From Exiguobacterium sp. (lineage in GTDB: Bacteria; Bacillota; Bacilli; Exiguobacteriales; Exiguobacteriaceae), in contig NZ_JAFIFD010000046.1 of the NCBI RefSeq assembly GCF_020832205.1, forward strand, positions 1 through 64,000: DNA of 64,000 nt, read 5' to 3'. The position numbers and the translations under genes are program-made. Below, piece after piece: positions 58,248 through 64,000 of this stretch (the stretch's first letter is position 1; the number at the start of each line of letters is the position of its first letter). The notes beneath the pieces were generated by a model. It was not told the DNA's origin. It worked only from the letters and a program-made list of their open reading frames with translations, and searched no databases.

Positions 58248-60065
58248 ATGAAATATCTCGATTATTGGACTTATTTGTTTCTCTCGCTCCTCAAGCTCTA
58301 TTTGTTCAGCGTACTGACGACGAGTGCGTTCACATTCCACTTCTTCCTCGTCAACGTCGGTATGATTCTCATGATGACGAGCTGGGCGTTACTCGTTCGA
58401 CCGAACGTTCGAAGATGGATTCTCTTCACCTCGCTCTTTTTACATAGTACTCTGCTTATCTCGGACGCTTGGTATTATCGCTATTTCGGAAACGTTTTGT
58501 CGGTCGCTCTCTTGTCGGATGCCGGACAGATGGGCGACGTCGGCGGCGGGTTCTTGACATTGATTCAGGCGACCGATTTCCTCTTTTTCGCCGATTTACT
58601 CGTTTTTGGAGCAATTATGATGTATCAAAATCGGCACCCGCTTCGGGAGACGAGAGGGCGACGCACGGCCGGCCTTGGTTTTTTAGCCGGACTCATGCTG
58701 TATAGCGTCCCGCTCATTGTCAATTATCCAACGGACGACCGTGCCGCCATCTCGAACATGCGTGAGTACTACAAGTTCGGGTTTTGGGGCTATCACGGTC
58801 TAGATGTTGCGCGCGGCATACGTGACGTGGCTGGACTCGGAAAGTCGTTGACTGACGTCGACCAGTCCAACGTCTTCGCCTTATCCCAGACGGCCGTGAG
58901 CGTCTCGTCCGATACGAACGTCATCGTCGTCCAGCTCGAGTCGTTCCAGACGTCCGTGATTGGCCAAGTCATCAACGGTCAAGACGTGACACCGAACTTG
59001 AACGCACTCCGCGACGAGATGCTTTATTTCCCGAACATCTATCACCAAACACATGAAGGGCGGACGTCGGATGCAGAGTTCACCGTCAACACGTCGCTCT
59101 ACCCGGTCAAATCGGGGTCCGTCTATACCCAGTACGCCGACCACACGTTCGACGCCTTGCCCGAACGGTTGAAAGCGGCCGGTTATGATACGGCGGCGAT
59201 GCATGCATTTGATCAAACGTTTTGGAATCGAGATAACTTCTACGACAACATCGGCTTCAATCACTTCTTCTCCGCAGAGGATTACCCGGACGGTGAAGTG
59301 ATCGGCATGGCGCTCAACGACCAAGACTTTTTGACGGAGTCCGTCCGTTTCATGGAGACGCTCGAACCGCCCTTTTATTCGTTCGTCGTCGCCTTGACGA
59401 GCCATACGCCTTACGACATACCGGACCGTGAGAAACGGCTCGACTTGTCCGGCTATGACGACCCGCTCCTCCAAAACTATTACCACACCGTCCATTATGT
59501 CGATACGGCCGTCGGGCTGATGATCGACGCGTTGAAGGCGAACGGCATGTGGGACGACACGCTCGTCGTGTTTTACGGCGACCATGACAACGGATTGACC
59601 GCACCCGGCGACGAGATGGCTGAGAAAGAAGGCGCGACGTCCGTCACCGACGCCTTTTCCCTCGACCGCGGAGTGCCGCTCTATATCAAACCGGCCGGGC
59701 TAACGCACGGCGAGGTGATTCAAGCGAGCGGCGGTCAACTCGACTTCGCCCCGACCATCCTCGAGCTGCTCGGGATGGCGCCTGGCTATATGCTCGGAAG
59801 TTCACTCTTCGACGATGAGCCCAACTTGACCGTGTTCCGAAACGGCTCATTCCGTTACGGCGACGTCTACTTCGATCCGGATTTGACGAAACCGTTCGGG
59901 GCCGGCACGTGTTATGCAATCGATTCAGGAGACTCGCTCCCGCTTGACGCCTGCGCGCCTTATATCGATGAAGCGGCCGACCAGTTACGGCTATCCGACA
60001 CCATCGTCGAAAAAAATGCCCTATCAGAATTTAAACAACTCGATGCACAAGCCGCCCCGAACTAA
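58248..60065 (+). CDS. LtaS-family lipoteichoic acid synthase
   Basis: Protein of 605 residues: five membrane helices (1-180), a linker and an extracellular sulfatase-fold domain (about 220-560). Active-site features are present: the metal-binding VVQLESFQ, the threonine nucleophile in HEGRTSDAEF, and FYGDHDNGL with the late Asp-His. LtaS-type enzymes polymerise glycerol phosphate from phosphatidylglycerol onto a glycolipid. Which paralogue this is (LtaS, YfnI, YqgS or the primase YvgJ) cannot be settled by eye. GGAGG precedes the ATG. Confidence 0.92.
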   Translation: MKYLDYWTYLFLSLLKLYLFSVLTTSAFTFHFFLVNVGMILMMTSWALLVRPNVRRWILFTSLFLHSTLLISDAWYYRYFGNVLSVALLSDAGQMGDVGGGFLTLIQATDFLFFADLLVFGAIMMYQNRHPLRETRGRRTAGLGFLAGLMLYSVPLIVNYPTDDRAAISNMREYYKFGFWGYHGLDVARGIRDVAGLGKSLTDVDQSNVFALSQTAVSVSSDTNVIVVQLESFQTSVIGQVINGQDVTPNLNALRDEMLYFPNIYHQTHEGRTSDAEFTVNTSLYPVKSGSVYTQYADHTFDALPERLKAAGYDTAAMHAFDQTFWNRDNFYDNIGFNHFFSAEDYPDGEVIGMALNDQDFLTESVRFMETLEPPFYSFVVALTSHTPYDIPDREKRLDLSGYDDPLLQNYYHTVHYVDTAVGLMIDALKANGMWDDTLVVFYGDHDNGLTAPGDEMAEKEGATSVTDAFSLDRGVPLYIKPAGLTHGEVIQASGGQLDFAPTILELLGMAPGYMLGSSLFDDEPNLTVFRNGSFRYGDVYFDPDLTKPFGAGTCYAIDSGDSLPLDACAPYIDEAADQLRLSDTIVEKNALSEFKQLDAQAAPN

Positions 60066-60082
60066 TCGGGACGGCTTGTTTT
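60049..60082. terminator. Terminator between convergent genes
   Basis: AAGCCGCCCCGA pairs with TCGGGACGGCTT (one mismatch), followed by GTTTTTAG. It includes the stop of the LtaS-type gene and reaches that of the next. Confidence 0.85.
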
Positions 60083-60966
60083 TAGTAGACGTTTCGTAGC
60101 GTCGCCATATCAATCTTCTTCATCGGCAAGAACGCTTGTGTCACGCGGGCCAACTGCTCTGGCGTGCCGGTCATCATCATCTCTTCCATCTCCCACGGCA
60201 CGATTTGCCACGAGACGCCGTATCGGTCCTTGAGCCAGCCACACTGCTCCGCTTCCGGCACGGCCGATAACTTCTTCCAATAGTCGTCAATCTCATCTTG
60301 CGTCTCACAGAAGCCGATGAGCGACTGCATCTCGTTGAACGCGAATTGATGATTTTCCGCGCTGTCCATGGCGACGAACTCGCGACCGGACAAGACGAAG
60401 CGGGCATAATTGAGCTTCCCTTCCACTTCTGGGCCATCCGCCGCTTCGTAACGAATCAGATGGTCTTCGAGCACGTATGAATCCGGGAAGATGGATACCC
60501 AGTCATTCATCGCCGCCTCGGCCTGACCGAACACGTCACCGACGAACAGGAAACAGGGGGTCACGGTCTGGATGTCCATCCCGCCGCTATGCATGATTTG
60601 CCACGACACACCGTGCTTGTCTTTGAGCCAACCGTAACGCTCGCTGAAGTCGTACGTGTCGAGCGGCATGAGCACGTCCGCCCCTTCTGCGAGCTTATGC
60701 CAAAGCGTCTCGACCTCTTCTGCCGTCGGGAGCGTCACCATGTAGGAAATCGATGGGTTACGGTCCTTCATCTTACCGGAGCCGAGCAGTTGAAAGAATT
60801 GACCGGAAAGCGACAACGTGACGATCGTCGTCTCACCAGACGGCGTATCGGTCAGTGTCGTCGTATAGTCGATAAATGAGTCGGGAAAGACCGACACATA
60901 CCACTCCGCGATTGCTTCGACGTCCTGTTCGAACCAAATGCACGGGATGATCGGTTGCGTGATCAT
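60082..60966 (-). CDS. Tandem PhnB-like VOC protein
   Basis: Protein of 294 residues with two PhnB/3-demethylubiquinone-methyltransferase-like VOC domains (about 1-125 and 130-270). Both contain the ending YGWLKDKHGVSWQI or CGWLKDRYGVSWQI, showing internal duplication. The annotation as methyltransferase common for this family has no support. AAAGGAG precedes the ATG. Shares a transcript with the upstream monooxygenase-like gene, 14 bases away. Confidence 0.88.
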   Translation of the reverse strand: MITQPIIPCIWFEQDVEAIAEWYVSVFPDSFIDYTTTLTDTPSGETTIVTLSLSGQFFQLLGSGKMKDRNPSISYMVTLPTAEEVETLWHKLAEGADVLMPLDTYDFSERYGWLKDKHGVSWQIMHSGGMDIQTVTPCFLFVGDVFGQAEAAMNDWVSIFPDSYVLEDHLIRYEAADGPEVEGKLNYARFVLSGREFVAMDSAENHQFAFNEMQSLIGFCETQDEIDDYWKKLSAVPEAEQCGWLKDRYGVSWQIVPWEMEEMMMTGTPEQLARVTQAFLPMKKIDMATLRNVY

Positions 60967-60980
60967 AGCGTTTTCTCCTT

Positions 60981-61265
60981 TCAGACTTCTCGCAGACGGT
61001 ACACGTCACGGCCGGCAAGCAGCGTCTGAGCAGCTTGCCGATACGCTTGATAATGCGGTGAGTTGATGTGGTGATCGAGCGCCGCCTCATCGCGATACTT
61101 CTCATAGAATACGAACGTTCCCGGCGCGTCAATCGACTCGTGCAACACGTAAGCGAGACATCCATCCTCTTGTCGTGACGGCGGGATGACCTTGTCGAGT
61201 GCTTGACGCAAGTCGTCTTCTTTACCAGGATGGGCCGTTAAGACGGCCGTGATTGTAATTTCCAT
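60981..61265 (-). CDS. Antibiotic-biosynthesis-monooxygenase (ABM) domain protein
   Basis: Small ferredoxin-like protein of 94 residues: ITAVLTAHPGKEDDLRQAL at the start, CLAYVLHESIDAPGTFVFYEKY in the middle and HINSPHYQAY. Characterised members (YgiN type) oxidise quinols; many are uncharacterised. ATG at 61265 follows AAGGAGG; the open frame upstream extends but without signal. Confidence 0.88.
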   Translation of the reverse strand: MEITITAVLTAHPGKEDDLRQALDKVIPPSRQEDGCLAYVLHESIDAPGTFVFYEKYRDEAALDHHINSPHYQAYRQAAQTLLAGRDVYRLREV

Positions 61266-61327
61266 ACACGATTCCTCCTTAAATGTCTGTTCGTTCATCT
61301 GTTCCCTAAACGAAAACGATCTATCCC

Positions 61328-61361
61328 AAAAAAGCGGACGCCTCTTCACGAGACGTCCGCC
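61328..61361 (-). terminator. Terminator of MMPL gene
   Basis: GCGGACG pairs with CGTCCGC, with inner pairs CTCT/AGAG around a short loop, followed leftward by six T. Confidence 0.88.
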
Positions 61362-61366
61362 GTCAC

Positions 61367-64000
61367 TTACTTGTTCTTTTTCGGTTTGAACGGCCACCAT
61401 ACCCCGTCACCGAACGAGACGGTGATCGCCGGGATGAGTAGCGGGAGCACGATCAATCCGTACAGCAACAGTCCGGTGATGACGATCGTCGCGATTTGGA
61501 CGAGACTGAGCACGCCTGACGGGATCATCGCCCCAAACGTACCGGCGAGGATGACGGCCGCCGTCATGATGACCGTCCCCATCTTCGTCATCGAGTGGAC
61601 GAGGGCGTCGCGCACCGTCATGCCGTTAATCGACTCTTCCCGGAACCGGTCCAATAAGAAAATCGAGTAATCGATGCCGAGCGCGGTCAACATGACGAAT
61701 CCGAAGAACGGTACGGCCCAACTGATGCCGTCGTAGCCGAGTCCTTCGACGAAGATAAGCTCCGTGATGGCCGCTGACGTGTAATACGTGAGTAAAAGCG
61801 ACGCGATCATATAGAGCGGCATGATCATGGAGCGGAACAGAGCCGTCATGACGACGAACAACGTCACGAGCATGATGGCGACCGTCCGATTGAAGTCGTT
61901 CGTTGAAGTCGTATTCAAGTCACTGTTGATGCTCGAGATGCCGGCATAGCCGATCGCGGCCGCCTCAAACGGTGTATCCGTAACGATGCGGTCCATCGTC
62001 TCTTTCACCGTCTCGACCGCTTCAATCGCTTCCGGCGAATACGGATCCATCTCGAGGATGACTTCAAGCTGAGTCGCCGTTCCCGCGTCGAACACGTAAC
62101 GCTCGACGGCTGGAGCGAACTCGTCTGACGTGAGCGTCCCATCCGGTAAATAGACGCCTGTGTCGCGCAAGCCGTCCGCTTCACTGAGCGCAGAGAGGAA
62201 CGCCACCGCGTCGCCAAGACCGGTTTCGATTTGGGCGAGTCCGGCGTTCGCTTCGCCGACTCCTGTCGCGAGTTGACCGAGGCCCGTCCCAAGCTCCCCG
62301 ACTTGCGCACCTTGTGCCGTCAACGCCGTGGCCGCTTCATTGATGCCCGCCTCGATTTGGCTGAGACCACCGGACACTTGTTGAAGTTGCACCACTGTCG
62401 CCGGGACGTTTTGCGTCGCTGAAAGACCTTGTCCGATCAAGCTAAGCTGTGCGTTCAGTTGACCAAGACCAGTCGCCGCTTCCGCGAGCGGTGCCCCGGC
62501 GTTCGCCGTGCCCGCCGGCAATTGACCGACGACCGCTTGCAGACCGGCTTCCACTTGAGTGAGTCCATCTTGCACGTCACCGAGACCCATCTCCGCCTCG
62601 GCGAGTCCCGAACTGACTTGTTCAAGCTGTGTATCGACATAAAAGTCTTCGATGACGTCACCGGTCGGACGCGTGATCGAACGGACCCCGCTCACGCCAT
62701 CGACTTTTTCCAGCTCACTCGCGAACTTCTCGATGTACGCGATGTCCGACTCGGTCAGTTCCGCATCGCGTTTTAAGATGACTTGGACCGGAAGTGACTC
62801 GCCTTTCCCGAATCCTTCTGAGATCAAATTGAGACCGCGGACCGAATCATAATCGTCGCCGATCTCATCGACCGTGTTGAACGACCGGGCATCATCATAC
62901 GTGAACAACACCGGGACGGTGATGAGCGCGACGACGAGAATTGACACGAACGGCCGATTGACCGACAACCGGCTGAACATGGCCCACAACTTGCTGTCAT
63001 GGTGTTCACCCGCTCGCTTCGACGGCCAGAACAAGCGATGTTTGAGCGTCGCCATGAAGAACGGGACGACCGTGAACAAGATTAAAAGCAAGACGGCAAT
63101 CCCGACCGCGACGGCAACGGCCGATTTGAAGATTGGAAAATCGGCAAAACCGATCGAGGCGAAGCCGACAAACACGGCAAGTCCGCTAATGAGGACCGTC
63201 CGTCCAGCCGTTTTATACGTGTTGACGATAGCATCTTCAATCGCATGCCCGGCGCTGAGTTCTTCTTTGTAGCGGCTGAGGAGTAAGATGCAATAATCCG
63301 TCCCGATCCCAAACAAGATAGCCACGAGGAAGATTTGCGTGTAGTTCGAGACGGGGAAGCCGAACCAATCGACGAAAAACGCGACGAACGATTGGCTAAG
63401 CAGATAAGTGAACCCGACCGCAATGAGCGGGATGAACGGCGTCACAATGGAACGGAAGACGAGGAGCAGCAAGCTGAAAATCAAGACGACTGTAATGATC
63501 TCGGTCTTCTTCAGTCCTTCTTGCGCACTCAAGTTCACATCGTTGTTGATGATTTCTTCTCCCGTGATATATACCGTCACGTCCTGCGGCAATACGTTTT
63601 CCCGCACGTCGTCCGCGAAGGCGTTAATGTCTTCCATCGACCCTTCGACCGTGATCGGAACGAGGACGATCCGTTCGTCATCCGAGACGAGCTGTGCTTC
63701 CGTCTCCGCACTCGCGAACGGGTCGAGCACGTCTTTGACGACCGTATCGTTTTGTTCCATCTCGGCGATTACCCGGGCAATATCGGCCAGCTCGGCTTCA
63801 CCAATTGATTCAAACTCATAGACGAGCGAGATTGTCTTATCGCTCTTGCCCGCTGCGTTCAAAATGTCTTGCGCGCGTTGCGAGTCCATGTCTTCCGATA
63901 ATTGGAAACTTCCCGCTTGTTCTGCCTGTTCAGTCAAATTTGGTGCCGCCACAAACAAGGCGGCGGTCAAAACGATGAGGCCGATCAAGATGCCCCAGCG
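61367..64000 (-). CDS. MMPL/RND-family exporter, 5' end missing
   Basis: At least 877 residues; the frame is still open at the right edge, so the true start lies outside. Two MMPL repeats are visible, each with helices and the proton-relay-type segment: GIGTDYCILLLSRYKEE in the first and ALGIDYSIFLLDRFREE in the second. Between them a long extracellular stretch (about 460-650 of the visible part) is built of heptad-like units (GLAEAEMGLGDVQDGLTQVE, then GLGQL and similar), a coiled coil seen in YdgH/YdfJ-type proteins. Exports lipids or drugs; substrate unknown. Confidence 0.92.
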   Translation of the reverse strand, partial: RWGILIGLIVLTAALFVAAPNLTEQAEQAGSFQLSEDMDSQRAQDILNAAGKSDKTISLVYEFESIGEAELADIARVIAEMEQNDTVVKDVLDPFASAETEAQLVSDDERIVLVPITVEGSMEDINAFADDVRENVLPQDVTVYITGEEIINNDVNLSAQEGLKKTEIITVVLIFSLLLLVFRSIVTPFIPLIAVGFTYLLSQSFVAFFVDWFGFPVSNYTQIFLVAILFGIGTDYCILLLSRYKEELSAGHAIEDAIVNTYKTAGRTVLISGLAVFVGFASIGFADFPIFKSAVAVAVGIAVLLLILFTVVPFFMATLKHRLFWPSKRAGEHHDSKLWAMFSRLSVNRPFVSILVVALITVPVLFTYDDARSFNTVDEIGDDYDSVRGLNLISEGFGKGESLPVQVILKRDAELTESDIAYIEKFASELEKVDGVSGVRSITRPTGDVIEDFYVDTQLEQVSSGLAEAEMGLGDVQDGLTQVEAGLQAVVGQLPAGTANAGAPLAEAATGLGQLNAQLSLIGQGLSATQNVPATVVQLQQVSGGLSQIEAGINEAATALTAQGAQVGELGTGLGQLATGVGEANAGLAQIETGLGDAVAFLSALSEADGLRDTGVYLPDGTLTSDEFAPAVERYVFDAGTATQLEVILEMDPYSPEAIEAVETVKETMDRIVTDTPFEAAAIGYAGISSINSDLNTTSTNDFNRTVAIMLVTLFVVMTALFRSMIMPLYMIASLLLTYYTSAAITELIFVEGLGYDGISWAVPFFGFVMLTALGIDYSIFLLDRFREESINGMTVRDALVHSMTKMGTVIMTAAVILAGTFGAMIPSGVLSLVQIATIVITGLLLYGLIVLPLLIPAITVSFGDGVWWPFKPKKNK

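Noticed and set aside
62150-62650. Sequence repeat within the MMPL gene
   Set aside because: The repeated GLxQLxxG-type units are the normal coiled-coil part of this exporter subfamily, not a separate repeat element.
1-64000. CRISPR arrays, prophage, transposases, toxin-antitoxin pairs, defence islands
   Set aside because: No regularly spaced repeats, phage structural genes, transposase motifs or known defence domains were found on reading both strands.

Overview
The window looks like a piece of chromosome from a Gram-positive member of the Bacilli, most probably Exiguobacterium. The evidence is AGGAGG-type ribosome sites before almost every gene, lipoprotein and teichoic-acid genes, a Bacillus-order rbsRKDACB operon, TPP riboswitches, CcpA-type cre sites, sigma-B-like promoters, and moderately high GC in a Firmicute-type gene set. 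The genus is an inference; no rRNA or other marker is present. No tRNA, rRNA, CRISPR array, insertion sequence, prophage or plasmid origin was seen.

Layout. 1-598 holds no recognisable gene. 0.6-6 kb: a Cof-type phosphatase, a BCCT glycine-betaine-type transporter and the kynU-kynA-kynB operon (tryptophan to anthranilate). 6.1-10 kb: csbB-gtcA-yfhO, a complete three-part module for lipid-linked glycosylation of teichoic acid, behind a sigma-B-like promoter. 10-12.5 kb: an RpiR regulator divergent from a GH4 6-phospho-beta-glucosidase, with paired operator-like motifs and a cre site. 12.5-18.2 kb: the ribose operon with a well-defined regulated promoter. 18.2-22.7 kb: acetyltransferases, a DUF4385 protein, OsmC, a membrane diguanylate cyclase and an NAD(P)H-binding protein. 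22.7-25.8 kb: tenA-thiM-thiD-thiE under a TPP riboswitch; a second TPP riboswitch at 56.2 kb controls thiW.

25.8-49.4 kb is a patchwork of short transcription units: a small potassium channel, a two-gene operon of a pentapeptide-repeat protein plus an aminoglycoside-type adenylyltransferase, NUDIX and HAD hydrolases, many GNAT acetyltransferases, an aldehyde dehydrogenase, YjdM, a cysteine-rich four-helix copper-binding-type protein, a mini protein kinase, two tandem paralogous lipoproteins, pirin, a YocK/DksA-type stress protein, an M23 peptidase and several small membrane proteins. 49.7-51.9 kb is an mhqR-type operon (MarR regulator, ring-cleaving dioxygenase, FMN reductase) with two matching operators. 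51.9-64 kb: a chloramphenicol-acetyltransferase-like domain fused to TPR repeats, a DUF402 protein, a lipoprotein with an internal duplication, an APH-type kinase, thiW, VOC proteins, an LtaS-family enzyme and the 3' part of an MMPL exporter running off the right edge.

Themes. Envelope and stress physiology dominate: LTA polymerase and glycosylation genes, general-stress-type genes with sigma-B-like promoters, thiol/quinone stress, and ten GNAT enzymes in 64 kb. The genome is compact: several convergent gene pairs abut at their stop codons, and many terminator hairpins overlap the last codons of the genes they end. I found no defence island or other clearly new multi-gene system. The most unusual items are the CAT-TPR fusion, the paralogous or internally duplicated lipoproteins, and the pentapeptide/adenylyltransferase pair.
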